Source: an uncultured Bacteroidales bacterium
Lineage (GTDB): Bacteria; Bacteroidota; Bacteroidia; Bacteroidales; UBA932
Assembly (NCBI GenBank): GCA_900320545.1
Contig: ONSU01000024.1
Span: 1-64,000, forward strand
Reading direction: 5' to 3'
Length of the DNA stretch: 64,000 nucleotides
In this document: positions 34,912 to 44,193 of the stretch, piece after piece
Layout: each line of letters opens with the position of its first letter
How positions within the stretch are numbered: position 1 is the first letter of the stretch
Program-made: the position numbers and the translations under genes
Notes under the pieces: model-generated
Told to the model about the DNA's origin: nothing
What the model saw: only the letters and a program-made list of their open reading frames with translations
Databases searched by the model: none

Positions 34912-36270
34912 GAAGAACCGGTCGACGTCCTTGACGGCGTCGGGAAGGGCGAACACCGCGACGCGGTCGTAGGCCTCGATCTTCGTGTCGCCGACGGCGA
35001 TGAAGGATTCGCTGCCGCGGATGACGCCGCCGATGAGGGCGTCCTTGGGGAAATCGGTTTCCCTTAGGGTCGCTTTCGTGATGAGACTGCCCGGAGCGGC
35101 GGTGTATTCGAGCACTTCGGCGTCGGTGCCGCTCATGTACTTGACGAAACGCACTTTGTCCGAGAGCGTGAATCGGAAGATACGTCCCGCGGTGATGAGT
35201 TTCTTGTTGATGACGGCATCGACGCCCATTTCTTCGGCGAGCCGCAGGTATTCGATGTTCTCCACTTCCGCGATCACCCTTTCCAGGCCGAATTTCTTGG
35301 CCACGATGCAGGAGAGGATGTTGATCTCGTCATTGCCCGTCACGGCGACGAAGGCGTCGTAGTCCTTGATGGATTCCTCCAGGAGGAAATCCGAATTGCG
35401 GCCGTCACCGCAGGCGATGCTGATATTGTCGGGGAGTTTCTCGGAGAGTTCCAGGCAGCGCTGACGGTCCTTGTCGATGATCTTGATCTCGTCGACCTGG
35501 GCGGAGAGTTTCGCGGCGACCATTTCGCCGATCTTGCCGCCGCCGAGCACCATCACGCGGTTCACCTCGATGTTGTTCTTGCCGATGAATTTCAGCAGGT
35601 GGACGACGGCTTCCCTCCGGGCGATGATGTAGATGTGGTCGCCGGTCTTGAAGCGGGTGTCGAATTTCGGGATGATGGTCTCGTCGTGCCGGGCGATGGC
35701 GACGATGCGGAACTGCGCATCCTGGGAGACCGACGCCACCCTGGCGGTGAATTCGGCGACCTTCAGGTCCAGCAGCGGCGAATCCTCGTCGAGCTTGAAC
35801 ACGGCCAGCTGGAGTTTTCCGCTGGCGAAGTCCATCGAGTCGGTGGTGGCCGTATGCTTCAGCAGGTCGATGATCTCCTCGCTGGCGATCTTCTCGGGAT
35901 AGAACAGCAGGTCGATGCCGATCTCCTTGAACATCAGCTTGTTCTCCGGAGTGAGGAAGTCCTCGTCGTTGATACGGGCTGTGACCCGGCCGGCGCCGAG
36001 TTTCTTGGCGATGAGGGCGCTGACGATGTTGATGGACTGGTCGGCCCGGGGATTGACGGCGATGAACAGGTCGGCTTTCCCGACGCCGGCATTCTTGAGC
36101 GTCTCGATGGAGGAGAGTTCTCCGACGATCGTCGCGACGTCCGCCGTGGCGGAGAGTTTGGAAATCCGTTCTTCGTCGCAGTCGATGACCGTGATGTCGC
36201 CGCCTTCGTGGCTGAGCATTTTGGCGAGGTGAGAGCCAACTTCACCGGCTCCTTCGATAATGATTCTCAT
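34906..36270 (-). CDS. trkA: Trk potassium uptake system peripheral protein TrkA
   Basis: The product is 454 residues with two tandem RCK units. The first Rossmann motif is at the N-terminus (IIEGAGEVGSHLAKML) and the second near residue 230 (VMVLGGGKIGEMVAAKL). Each unit is followed by a TrkA_C domain. TrkA binds NAD(H) or ATP and gates the TrkH/TrkG K+ channel at the inner membrane. No trkH is in the window; the gene beyond it is convergent. The ATG overlaps the glycosyltransferase stop by four bases (ATGA). Confidence 0.95.
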   Translation of the reverse strand: MRIIIEGAGEVGSHLAKMLSHEGGDITVIDCDEERISKLSATADVATIVGELSSIETLKNAGVGKADLFIAVNPRADQSINIVSALIAKKLGAGRVTARINDEDFLTPENKLMFKEIGIDLLFYPEKIASEEIIDLLKHTATTDSMDFASGKLQLAVFKLDEDSPLLDLKVAEFTARVASVSQDAQFRIVAIARHDETIIPKFDTRFKTGDHIYIIARREAVVHLLKFIGKNNIEVNRVMVLGGGKIGEMVAAKLSAQVDEIKIIDKDRQRCLELSEKLPDNISIACGDGRNSDFLLEESIKDYDAFVAVTGNDEINILSCIVAKKFGLERVIAEVENIEYLRLAEEMGVDAVINKKLITAGRIFRFTLSDKVRFVKYMSGTDAEVLEYTAAPGSLITKATLRETDFPKDALIGGVIRGSESFIAVGDTKIEAYDRVAVFALPDAVKDVDRFFK

Positions 36271-37244
36271 ATCTTGTGCAATATCATTAATCCTTGATAA
36301 AACCCGTGCAGGGCCTTCTTCCCGGGCTGCGGTGCGGGGCGCTTCTTCTTGAGCTTCCTGTATTCCCGATGGGCTTCCAGCACGGCCTTGGCGCAGGAAC
36401 CGCGCAGCGTGAGGAGGTATGCCGCGGCCGCGCAGCCGTCCAGCACCTTACGGATGAAGATTCGGAGGCGGGCGGTCGTTTTCCCGACGGTCGCAGGCAG
36501 ATTGTTTTCCAGCATCAGCAGGCTGTTGCGGAAATTCAGTTTCAGCTTGAGCGGGGAGGTCTGCGGAAGGGTGCCGCCGCCGACGTGATAGACGAGCGAG
36601 TCGGGGATGGCGGTAATGCGGTATCCGGCCAGCTGGAGACGCCAGCAGAGATCGATTTCTTCCATATGGGCGAAGAAACGGTCATCGAGGCCGCCGAGCT
36701 CCCTCCAGAGGCTGCTGCGGACCATCAGGCAGGCGCCTGTAATCCAGAAGACGTTCTCGACCGTGTCATATTGTCCCTTGTCCTCGGCTACGCGGGAGAG
36801 GATGCGGCCGCGGCAGAAAGGGTAGCCGTATCGGTCCAGAAGGCCGCCCGCCGCACCGGCGTATTCAAAATGGTCCCTTTGCTGCCACGAATGCAGCTTG
36901 GGCCCGCAGGCTCCGCAGTCCGGGTGGGCTTCCATATATTCCACGAGGGGCTTGAGCCAGCCCGGCGTAACCTCGACGTCGGTGTTGAGGAGGACGAAAA
37001 GATCGGCATCGACCTCAGCCAGGGCGCGGTTATAACCGCCTGTGAAGCCGTAATTCCGGTCCAGTTGAATGAGCCGTACTGCAGGGAAATCGCGTCGGAG
37101 AAGTTCCGCTGAACCATCCGTAGAGGCGTTGTCAGCCACGATAACTTCCGCATCCATCCCCTCCACGGACGCGCATACCCCCGGCAGGAATCTCTCCAGA
37201 AATCCCTTCGTGTTCCAGTTCAGTATGACTACCGCGGTATGCAT
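36267..37244 (-). CDS. Family 2 glycosyltransferase
   Basis: The product is 325 residues from the ATG at 37244 (MHTAVVILNWNTKGFL). GT-A/GT2 motifs are VVILNWN at the N-terminus, VADNASTDGS near residue 35, LLNTDVEVTPGW near 87 (the DxD-like metal site) and EIDLCWRLQLAGYR near 200 (ED/R motif region). A C-terminal amphipathic/hydrophobic segment (about 265-300) may associate with the membrane. It resembles rhamnosyltransferase-type GT2s of cell-surface polysaccharide synthesis, but the acceptor is unknown. The long frame extending to 38141 is a shadow of tldE. It is coupled to trkA by ATGA, an odd functional pairing. Confidence 0.9.
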   Translation of the reverse strand: MHTAVVILNWNTKGFLERFLPGVCASVEGMDAEVIVADNASTDGSAELLRRDFPAVRLIQLDRNYGFTGGYNRALAEVDADLFVLLNTDVEVTPGWLKPLVEYMEAHPDCGACGPKLHSWQQRDHFEYAGAAGGLLDRYGYPFCRGRILSRVAEDKGQYDTVENVFWITGACLMVRSSLWRELGGLDDRFFAHMEEIDLCWRLQLAGYRITAIPDSLVYHVGGGTLPQTSPLKLKLNFRNSLLMLENNLPATVGKTTARLRIFIRKVLDGCAAAAYLLTLRGSCAKAVLEAHREYRKLKKKRPAPQPGKKALHGFYQGLMILHKI

Positions 37245-37321
37245 ACAACTTACAAATATACAAAGATTTCTTGTATTCGATTCCGGAACGGGTCCGGAAT
37301 GACGGGTTTGCGGGTCCGTTG

Positions 37322-38677
37322 TCAGCGGACTTCTACGTCGGTAAAGCCCAGGGTGGGGATGCTGCGGGTGCGGCAGGGGCGGGCGTCGTCTGCGGCGAAG
37401 GCGAGGTGCTGCCAGAGGGTGAGGAAGTTGCCGGTCATGAGCATTTCCCGGACGGGATGGGTGATCCGGCCGTCCCGGAAGGCGAATCCCTCGATGCCGT
37501 AGGAGAAGTCGCCGGTGGCGGAATTGCTGTTGCCGCCGTTGAAGCCCGTGACGAGGATGCCGTCGCCGAGAAGCCGGAGGACATCCGCCTCGGTGGCGCA
37601 GTCGCCCGTGCTCTCCACGACGGGATGGTTGGGATCTTCGACGGTGGGGGAGAGACCGGTCTTCCCGGAGATGAATGTATTGATGAAATACCGTTTCACC
37701 ACGCCTTTCTCGATGATGACGGAGTCGGCGGTCGCGACGCCTTCGCTGTCGAACCATTTCGCGCCCATTTCGCCCTTGTGCCGGGGAAAGTCCCGTACCG
37801 TGAGCCGTTCGGAGAACAGCTTTTTCCCGATGCTGTCCAGCAGGAAACTGTTGCTCTGCTGAAGCGAATAGCCCCCGAGGGCGTTGAGGATGGGATTGAG
37901 GAGTTTCGACGTGCATTCGCTGCGGACGGCGATGTTGATCTTCCCGCCGGGATGGGACTGCGGACCGATCTGGGCGACGGCCTGCTCCAGGGCTGTTTCG
38001 CTGCAGTTTTCCAGCGAGGGGAGGATCGCGTCGAGCCGGGATGTCGCATCCCACCAGTAACCGCTGAACCGGTTGCCTTCCGCATCGGCGACGGTGATCT
38101 CGTAGCCGATCTCGAAGGAGGTTTCCGTATGGCGGCAGCACAGCCCCTCCGAGTCGAGGATCAGCGTGTCGTCGATGCTGTCGGAATACTCTCCCTCCTC
38201 GGAAAGCAGGGTGAATCCTTTCTCCAGTTTTTCGCGGCGGTCCCAGAGGGAGGATTTCCGGGCCATTTCCAGGCGGATGGAAGGATCCAGCGAGGCGTAT
38301 GCCGGGTCGAAAAGTCCGGCTTCCGTGCCGGAAACGGCGTCCTGCACTTTGCGGGCCGCATCGGGGAGGCGGCGGCAGGGTTCCTCCGCCATCATCCGCA
38401 CCGTTTCCGCGGCGTCGAGGATGAAGTCGCGCACCACGTCTTCGTCATCGAGCCGGTTGATGGAAAAACTGCCGAAGCGTCCGTCCACGAAAAGGTGGAC
38501 CGTCAGGTTGCGGTCGAGCGACCGGCTGACTTTGTCCACTTCGCCGGAGAGCATGCCGACAAGGTTCGTCAGACTCTTGTTGAGGGTGATCCGGACCGCG
38601 GCCGCGCCGGCTTCCCGGGCAAACCGGATGCACCGCTGCGCCAGCGCGATTTCCTTTTCTGTCAATATTCCTTCCAT
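37322..38677 (-). CDS. pmbA: TldE/PmbA, partner subunit of the TldD/TldE metalloprotease
   Basis: The product is 451 residues from MEGILTEKEIAL (ATG at 38677, preceded by GGAGGAG). It matches the PmbA/TldD fold: AREAGAAAVRITLNKSL near the N-terminus and NHPVVESTGD, with TGFNGGNSNSATGDFSYG near residue 365 (key residues GGNSNSATGDFS). It lacks the HExxxH zinc motif of TldD, as expected for TldE. In E. coli the heterodimer trims unstructured peptides such as microcin B17 precursor and the CcdA antitoxin. The start overlaps the tldD stop by one base (TAATG). Confidence 0.93.
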   Translation of the reverse strand: MEGILTEKEIALAQRCIRFAREAGAAAVRITLNKSLTNLVGMLSGEVDKVSRSLDRNLTVHLFVDGRFGSFSINRLDDEDVVRDFILDAAETVRMMAEEPCRRLPDAARKVQDAVSGTEAGLFDPAYASLDPSIRLEMARKSSLWDRREKLEKGFTLLSEEGEYSDSIDDTLILDSEGLCCRHTETSFEIGYEITVADAEGNRFSGYWWDATSRLDAILPSLENCSETALEQAVAQIGPQSHPGGKINIAVRSECTSKLLNPILNALGGYSLQQSNSFLLDSIGKKLFSERLTVRDFPRHKGEMGAKWFDSEGVATADSVIIEKGVVKRYFINTFISGKTGLSPTVEDPNHPVVESTGDCATEADVLRLLGDGILVTGFNGGNSNSATGDFSYGIEGFAFRDGRITHPVREMLMTGNFLTLWQHLAFAADDARPCRTRSIPTLGFTDVEVR

Positions 38678-40188
38678 TATTCTCCTCCTACCGTTAAGCG
38701 TGAGACCAGCACCGTCGGAATGCCGCACGACACCGGGACGCTTTGCTCTTTGCCGCAGGTCCAGGCGCTGTCGTCGATACGGAGGTCGTTGCCGACCGCT
38801 ACGATGTCGGCAAGCGCGCGCGGTCCGTTGCCGATGATGTTGATGTCTTTCACGGGCATGGTGAGGCGGCCGTCCTCGATGAGGAAGCCGCTCTTGACGA
38901 AGAATGTGAAGTCGCCTTCGCCGATCTTGACCTGTCCGTTGGAGAATTCGTCCACGAAGATGCCGCTCCGGACCGAGGCGATGATCGCCTCCGGGTCGGC
39001 GTTCCCGCTCTCCATATAGGTCGTCCGCATCCGCGGGATGGGAGCGTAACGGAACGATTCCCGCCGGCCGTTGCCGGTGGGGGTGACCCCGTAGTGCCGG
39101 GCGCTGATGCGGTCGTGCAGGTATGAGGTCAGGATGCCGTCCTCGACCATATAGGTCTTCTGTCCGGGCACGCCCTCGTCGTCGAAATTCAGGGCGCCGC
39201 GGCTGCCTTTGAGCGTGGCGTCGTCGAGGATGCGGATGCCCGGGGGGCAGATCCGCTGTCCCATCCGTTCGGAAAAGACGGACTGGCCCTTGCGGTTGAA
39301 GTCGGCCTCGAAGGCGTGCCCCATCGCTTCGTGGAGGAGAATGCCGGATGCGCCCGCGCCCATCACGACGCTCATTTCGCCACCGGCGGGGCGCCGCGCC
39401 TCGAAGCGGGCGTCCAGCCCTTTGAGGGCGTTGTCGACCAGGTCGTTGAACAGTGCGTCGGAGAGCATCTCCGCCCCGAAGCGGAAACTGCGCGACACGC
39501 CTTTGGTGTCAATCTTCCCTTTGTGTGAGAAGACGACCGTGACCGAAACGGTCGCGAGCGGGCGGGTTTCGAACTTGAGTTCTCCGGAGGAGTTGTACAT
39601 CAGGATGTCGCTCACTTTCCAGACGAGCATGGCCGTGACTTTGCTGACGCGGGTGTCGCGGCGACGGATTTCGGCATCCAGTTTCCGGAGGAAGGGGATG
39701 AAGTCGGCGGCCCGGGTGTCACGCCACCCGATTTCGGAAGGGTAGCGGTCGGCGGCGGGATTCGGCTCGCCGGGGAAGAATTTCCGCACCAGGCGGTCTC
39801 CGTTGGCGGCCTGGGGGCTGAAGCTGTCGTAGAGGACGCGGGCCTTCTTCAGGGTTTCGTTGACGTTGAAGGGGCCTTCGGCACCGCCGCTCCCGGCGAT
39901 GGCGGCCGCCGCACGCGCAGCGGCGAGCATATCCGCGGAGGCGGTGGATTCGCTGTAGGCGTAGCCGGTCTTGCCGCCCGACAGGACGCGCACGCCGACC
40001 CCGTAGTCGACAAGATTTCCGCCGGCGGACACTTCTCCGTCCCGGAGCATCAGGTTGGTAAGGGTCGTATTTTCAAAGAAGAGGTCGGAATAATCTCCGC
40101 CCCGGCGGATGCCCTCGGCGACCAGCCGGCGCAGGGATTCCTCCGTGACGCGGAAAATCTCGAAATAGCGGTTCTTCTCCAGAATCAT
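38677..40188 (-). CDS. tldD: Metalloprotease TldD
   Basis: The product is 503 residues. The catalytic HExxxH motif is present (LLHEAMGHAFEADF, about residue 280). Other TldD features are YGVGVRVLSGGKTGYAYS near 65, FDDEGVPGQKTYMVEDG near 335, FVDEFSNGQVKIGEGDFTF near 430, and IIGNGPRALADIVAVGND near 465. It is the zinc-bearing subunit of the TldD/TldE protease. The start overlaps the stop of the zeta-toxin-like gene by four bases (ATGA), and its stop overlaps the pmbA start, so three genes form one translationally coupled unit. Confidence 0.95.
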   Translation of the reverse strand: MILEKNRYFEIFRVTEESLRRLVAEGIRRGGDYSDLFFENTTLTNLMLRDGEVSAGGNLVDYGVGVRVLSGGKTGYAYSESTASADMLAAARAAAAIAGSGGAEGPFNVNETLKKARVLYDSFSPQAANGDRLVRKFFPGEPNPAADRYPSEIGWRDTRAADFIPFLRKLDAEIRRRDTRVSKVTAMLVWKVSDILMYNSSGELKFETRPLATVSVTVVFSHKGKIDTKGVSRSFRFGAEMLSDALFNDLVDNALKGLDARFEARRPAGGEMSVVMGAGASGILLHEAMGHAFEADFNRKGQSVFSERMGQRICPPGIRILDDATLKGSRGALNFDDEGVPGQKTYMVEDGILTSYLHDRISARHYGVTPTGNGRRESFRYAPIPRMRTTYMESGNADPEAIIASVRSGIFVDEFSNGQVKIGEGDFTFFVKSGFLIEDGRLTMPVKDINIIGNGPRALADIVAVGNDLRIDDSAWTCGKEQSVPVSCGIPTVLVSRLTVGGE

Positions 40189-40865
40189 TTCTCAAGGATT
40201 TCGATGGGGACGCCGTCCTTGGCGACGGCGCCGGGGTTGACGGCTTTCCGCGGGCGGAGCAGTTCGCGGATCTGCAGCCGCTCGAGGTCGCTGTCGTCGA
40301 GCGCTGCCGCGCGGATGCGGTTGTACAGCGCGAGGTCGCGGATGACGGTCCGCTGCCGGGAGCCCTCTCCGACGATCGTAAAAGGCGGCTCGGAGTTGTC
40401 CGCCAGGATCCACCGGTCGCAGGCCGGGACGTAATCGCTGAGGAAGTAATTGAGTCCCACGATGTAGCGTCTGCGGACGACATCGTCCGGGATGAAGTGG
40501 CCGCCGGCGGCGACGCGGGCCTTGACCCGTTCCACCGCCAGGTCGGGCGAGGACAGCCAGAAGTACAGTACCGTGACGAAATAGCCCTGCTCCTGCGCCG
40601 CTTTGACCATCTTCCCCAGCGAACGGGTCGCCAGGGTGGTCTCGATGCAGAAGTCGGCCCTTTGCCGGAAGAGGTACTTGGTCTTGGTAAGCATATAGCG
40701 GCTCGCCGTGATGTAGGCCTGGTCGGGGTTGAAGGGCGAGAGGGCCTTGGCGAATTCGTCGGAATTGACGAACTCGCTGCATTCCAGGATCTTGGGCAGC
40801 AGGGCGTACGAGGCCGTGGTTTTCCCCGACCCGTTGCACCCCGATAGTATGAACATCCGGGGCAT
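40185..40865 (-). CDS. Zeta-toxin-like P-loop kinase
   Basis: The product is 226 residues with an N-terminal Walker A (ILSGCNGSGKTT, residues 6-17), NSDEFAKALSPF near 34 (the zeta-type Asp/Glu substrate region), an Arg-rich ADFCIETTLATRS near 70, and a basic lid (RVAAGGHFIPDDVVRRRY near 115). Family members phosphorylate UDP-GlcNAc or small molecules; many chromosomal homologues are not toxins. No antitoxin gene is adjacent. It abuts the peptide transporter with no gap (TAA then ATG) and overlaps tldD (ATGA), so it is part of a peptide-handling operon. The substrate is unknown. Confidence 0.85.
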   Translation of the reverse strand: MPRMFILSGCNGSGKTTASYALLPKILECSEFVNSDEFAKALSPFNPDQAYITASRYMLTKTKYLFRQRADFCIETTLATRSLGKMVKAAQEQGYFVTVLYFWLSSPDLAVERVKARVAAGGHFIPDDVVRRRYIVGLNYFLSDYVPACDRWILADNSEPPFTIVGEGSRQRTVIRDLALYNRIRAAALDDSDLERLQIRELLRPRKAVNPGAVAKDGVPIEILEK

Positions 40866-42539
40866 TTACGCGGTGGCGGCCTCGAGCTTTCGGAGCATCG
40901 CGAACATGACGGCGCCGGCGATGACACAGAGCGCCATCAGGATGGCCCAGTTGGCCCAGAGCGGGACGGCCTTCCACAGGAGGCCCGGGATGCTGCTGAG
41001 GTAGTTTCCGACGGCCGTGGCGGCGAACCACAGGCCCATCATCAGACCTTTGTATTTGGGCGGCGCGACCTTGGAGACGAACGAGATGCCCATCGGGCTG
41101 AGAAGCAGTTCGGCGAAGGTCAGGATGAGGTAGGTGCCCATCAGGTAGGTCGGGACGACGGGATCGGGCGAGACGGTTCCGGCGAGCTGGGCGGGGGACT
41201 GCTGGCCCAGGGATGCGAAGATCATCACCAGATAGCCGATGGCGGCGACGAACATGCCGAGGCCGATCTTCTTCGGGGCGGACGGCTCCTTGCCTTTGGA
41301 GGCCAGGGCGGAGAAAATCGCCATGCTGACGGGCGTGAGCGCCACGACGAAGAACGGGTTGAACTGCTGGAAGAGCTGCGGGAAGATCTCGAGCGGGTTG
41401 TCGAGCCCCGCGAAGATGGCGTAGGCTCCGGCCCAGAGGGCGGCGGTGATGATGCCGCAGGCGATCTTGCCGGTGGATTTCTCGCTCTGGAAGATGCCGA
41501 AGAGCGTGTAAATGGAGGCGGCGATCAGCGCGAGCGCCCAGATGTTGAAGCCGATGCGGGTCCAGCCCGTGGCGGTGCTCTGGGTGTAGTCGCGGGCGAA
41601 CCAGGTCAGCGAGGAACCGTTCTGGTGGAAGGCCATCCAGAAGAAGATCACGACGGCGAACACCAGGCAGAGGGCCACGATGCGGTCTTTGGTCTGCTTC
41701 GGGGTAAGTTCGGCGGCGGGAGCGCCTTCGGCGGACTTGGCCTGCTTGGCGTTGACGTCCGCGTGTTTGAACCAGCTGCGGCAGCCGAGGTAAATGGCGA
41801 TGGAGACGACAAGCGAAACCACGGCCACGGCGAAGCCCATATTATAGGAGGACGAGAGGTGCTCGATATAGTAGGGGCAGAAGGACGCGAGATCCATCGA
41901 GGCGATCTGCTCGCCGGGCATCTGCGCCATCAGGCCCTGGAGTTTTTCGGTATTCTCCGGGGTAATGGTCGAATTCATGAACTGGTGCGCCAGGGCGGGG
42001 ATGTCGGCCTTGTAGATGAGGCCGGCCTTGCCGAGGAAACGGTTGGTGATGGCCGTCGCGGCGGAAGGGGCGAACATCGCGCCGATGTTGATGGCCATAT
42101 AGAACAGGCTGAAGGCGCTGTCGCGTTTGGCGGCGTATTTCGGATCGTCGTAAAGATTGCCGACGAGCACCTGCAGGTTGCCCTTGAAGAGGCCCGTTCC
42201 GATGGCGATCAGCGTCAGGGCGCCGAACATCAGGGTGAGGCCGAGGCCGTTCGCCGCCGTCGGGATCGACAGGCAGATATAGCCGGCGAACATCACGCAG
42301 ATACCGGTGACGACGCACTTGCCGAAGCCGATCTTGTCGGCGAGCCATCCGCCTACGACGGGCATAAAGTAAACCGCTGCGAGGAAAATCGCGTAAATCT
42401 GGCTGGCGGCCGCCTGCTCGAAGCCGAACTTGGCCTGCAGGAACAGCATGAAGATGGCCAGCATCGTGTAGTAGCCGAAGCGTTCGCCCGTGTTGGCAAG
42501 GGCGAGGGCGAAGAGCCCTTTAGGTTGTCCTTTGAACAT
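40866..42539 (-). CDS. POT/PTR-family proton-coupled oligopeptide transporter
   Basis: The product is 557 residues with about 14 hydrophobic helices. The POT signature is at the N-terminus (ANTGERFGYYTM, the ExxERxxYY type), followed by GGWLADKIGFGK near residue 65 and KGNLQVLVGNLYDD near 120. The C-terminal MFS half contains FAELLLSPMGISFVSKVAPP. It imports di- and tripeptides with protons. It is the first gene of an operon continuing into the zeta-toxin-like kinase and the TldD/TldE protease, which suggests a joint role in peptide uptake and degradation. Confidence 0.95.
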   Translation of the reverse strand: MFKGQPKGLFALALANTGERFGYYTMLAIFMLFLQAKFGFEQAAASQIYAIFLAAVYFMPVVGGWLADKIGFGKCVVTGICVMFAGYICLSIPTAANGLGLTLMFGALTLIAIGTGLFKGNLQVLVGNLYDDPKYAAKRDSAFSLFYMAINIGAMFAPSAATAITNRFLGKAGLIYKADIPALAHQFMNSTITPENTEKLQGLMAQMPGEQIASMDLASFCPYYIEHLSSSYNMGFAVAVVSLVVSIAIYLGCRSWFKHADVNAKQAKSAEGAPAAELTPKQTKDRIVALCLVFAVVIFFWMAFHQNGSSLTWFARDYTQSTATGWTRIGFNIWALALIAASIYTLFGIFQSEKSTGKIACGIITAALWAGAYAIFAGLDNPLEIFPQLFQQFNPFFVVALTPVSMAIFSALASKGKEPSAPKKIGLGMFVAAIGYLVMIFASLGQQSPAQLAGTVSPDPVVPTYLMGTYLILTFAELLLSPMGISFVSKVAPPKYKGLMMGLWFAATAVGNYLSSIPGLLWKAVPLWANWAILMALCVIAGAVMFAMLRKLEAATA

Positions 42540-42591
42540 ATCTGGTTAAATTTTGTTTCGGTTCAATCAGACAAAAATAATGAATTCTGCG

Positions 42592-42599
42592 TATCTTTG
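42592..42599 (+). promoter_or_regulatory. -7 promoter element of the MurU-like gene
   Basis: TATCTTTG (42592-42599) matches TAnnTTTG exactly. It ends only 8 bases before the ATG at 42608, which implies a very short or absent leader. No clear -33 TTG is seen. Confidence 0.5.
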
Positions 42600-42607
42600 C
42601 AAACGAT

Positions 42608-43357
42608 ATGTCCGCAAAGACTGCAATGATCTTCGCCGCGGGGCTCGGAACGAGACTGCGGCCGCTGACCGACACGATGCCCAAGGCGCTCGTGCCGGTG
42701 GCGGGGGAGCCGCTCCTCGCCCACGTGATCCGGAAACTCGTCCGCGCCGGCTACGGCCGTCTGGTGGTGAATGTCCATCATTTCCCCGACCAGATCCGGA
42801 AGTATCTGTCGGAGAATGACTTCGGCGTGCCGATTGCCATCTCCGACGAGAGCGGACGCCTCCTCGAGACCGGCGGCGCCATCCGTCACGCGGCTCCGCT
42901 GCTCTCCTGCGCCGACCGCTTCCTGGTGCACAATGTCGACATCATTTCCGACCTCGACTTCGGCTGGTTTGAAGGGGCCTGGCACGAAGGCGCGCTGGCG
43001 ACGCTGCTCGTGAGCGATCGCAAGACCTCCCGCTATCTCCTGTTCGACGATGACCTCCGTCTTGTCGGCTGGACCAACGTCTCCACGGGCGAGGTTCGTT
43101 CGCCCTATCCGGGGCTCGACCCTTCCGCCTGCCGCCGTCTGGCTTTCGCCGGTATCCACGAAATGTCTTCGGACATCCTCGACGTGATGAAGCCCTTCCC
43201 GGAACGCTTTCCGATCATCGACTTCTATCTGCAGGTCTGCGACCGCTATCCCGTCTACGCCGCCCTTCCGGACCGCCTCCGGCTCGTCGATGTCGGAAAG
43301 TTCGACAGTCTCGCCGAAGCGGAGCGCTCCGCCTCCGAAATCCTGCAAGATGAATAA
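42608..43357 (+). CDS. MurU-like sugar-1-phosphate nucleotidyltransferase
   Basis: The product is 249 residues with the nucleotidyltransferase signature AAGLGTRLRPLT and PKALVPVAGEP at the N-terminus, DESGRLLETGGAI near residue 83, VHNVDIISDLDF near 108 (metal-binding Asp) and FAGIHEMS near 178. The length and motifs resemble MurU, which makes UDP-MurNAc from MurNAc-1-phosphate in peptidoglycan recycling; GlmU-N and RmlA-like roles are alternatives. The matching AmgK-type kinase, here fused to RapZ-C and broken, lies 3 kb away at 46469-47834. The stop overlaps folP by 8 bases. Confidence 0.8.
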   Translation: MSAKTAMIFAAGLGTRLRPLTDTMPKALVPVAGEPLLAHVIRKLVRAGYGRLVVNVHHFPDQIRKYLSENDFGVPIAISDESGRLLETGGAIRHAAPLLSCADRFLVHNVDIISDLDFGWFEGAWHEGALATLLVSDRKTSRYLLFDDDLRLVGWTNVSTGEVRSPYPGLDPSACRRLAFAGIHEMSSDILDVMKPFPERFPIIDFYLQVCDRYPVYAALPDRLRLVDVGKFDSLAEAERSASEILQDE

Positions 43358-44168
43358 AGACCGCACCATATCCGTCATGGGCATCCTGAACCTGACGGGA
43401 GACTCGTTCTTCGCCGGAAGCCGTCTGCTCCGTTCGGACGGTTCGGTCGATGAAGCCGGGCTGCGTGCCCGTGTGGAGAAGATGCTGTCGGAGGGAGCGG
43501 ACATCCTGGACCTGGGAGCCGTTTCCACCCGTCCGGGCGCTGCAACCGTGTCCGAGGCGGAAGAATGGCGCCGGCTCGCTCCGGCGCTTGCCCTGCTCCG
43601 GCAGGAATTCCCGGCGGCGCGGTTCTCCGTCGATACTACCCGGAGTTCCATTGCCGCACGTACTTTTGATCTCGCCGGACCCTTCCTCGTCAATGACATT
43701 TCGGCAGGGGAGGACGACCCGGAAATGCTGCGGACGGCCGCCCGGCTGGGACTCGGCTATGTCGCCATGCACAAGCGGGGGACGCCTGCCTCGATGCAGT
43801 CACTGACGGATTATCCCGAGGGAGTCGTTGCGGCCGTTCAGGCGTATTTCCGGCAATTCTCGCTCCGTGCTGAAGAGGCCGGTCTCCGCGACTGGATCCT
43901 CGATCCCGGTTTCGGTTTTGCCAAGACCGTGGAGCAGAATTATGAGCTTCTCGGGACGCTCGGCTCTTTCAGGGTGTTCGGGAAACCGATCCTTGTGGGC
44001 GTCTCCCGGAAGAGTATGATCTGGCGTCCGCTCGGAATCACCCCCGAGCAGGCTTTGCCGGCCACGCAGGTCGTCCATTTTAAGGCATTGGAGGGGGGCG
44101 CCGACATCCTCCGTGTACACGATGTCGCCGAGGCGGTCCGGACGGTGGAATTGTTCCGTAAAGTATAA
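43350..44168 (+). CDS. folP: Dihydropteroate synthase
   Basis: The product is 272 residues from the ATG at 43350 (MNKDRTISVMGILNLTGDSF). DHPS motifs are present: NLTGDSF, DILDLGAVSTRPGA near residue 51, FSVDTTRSSIA near 92, VNDISAG near 113, YVAMHKRGTP near 137, DPGFGFAKT near 188 and VGVSRKSMI near 218. It joins p-aminobenzoate to the pterin pyrophosphate in folate synthesis and is the sulfonamide target. The longer frame from 43290 is a shadow of the upstream gene. A strong terminator follows. Confidence 0.95.
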   Translation: MNKDRTISVMGILNLTGDSFFAGSRLLRSDGSVDEAGLRARVEKMLSEGADILDLGAVSTRPGAATVSEAEEWRRLAPALALLRQEFPAARFSVDTTRSSIAARTFDLAGPFLVNDISAGEDDPEMLRTAARLGLGYVAMHKRGTPASMQSLTDYPEGVVAAVQAYFRQFSLRAEEAGLRDWILDPGFGFAKTVEQNYELLGTLGSFRVFGKPILVGVSRKSMIWRPLGITPEQALPATQVVHFKALEGGADILRVHDVAEAVRTVELFRKV

Positions 44169-44193
44169 TTCGCTCATCGTGAGTCTTTTATGA

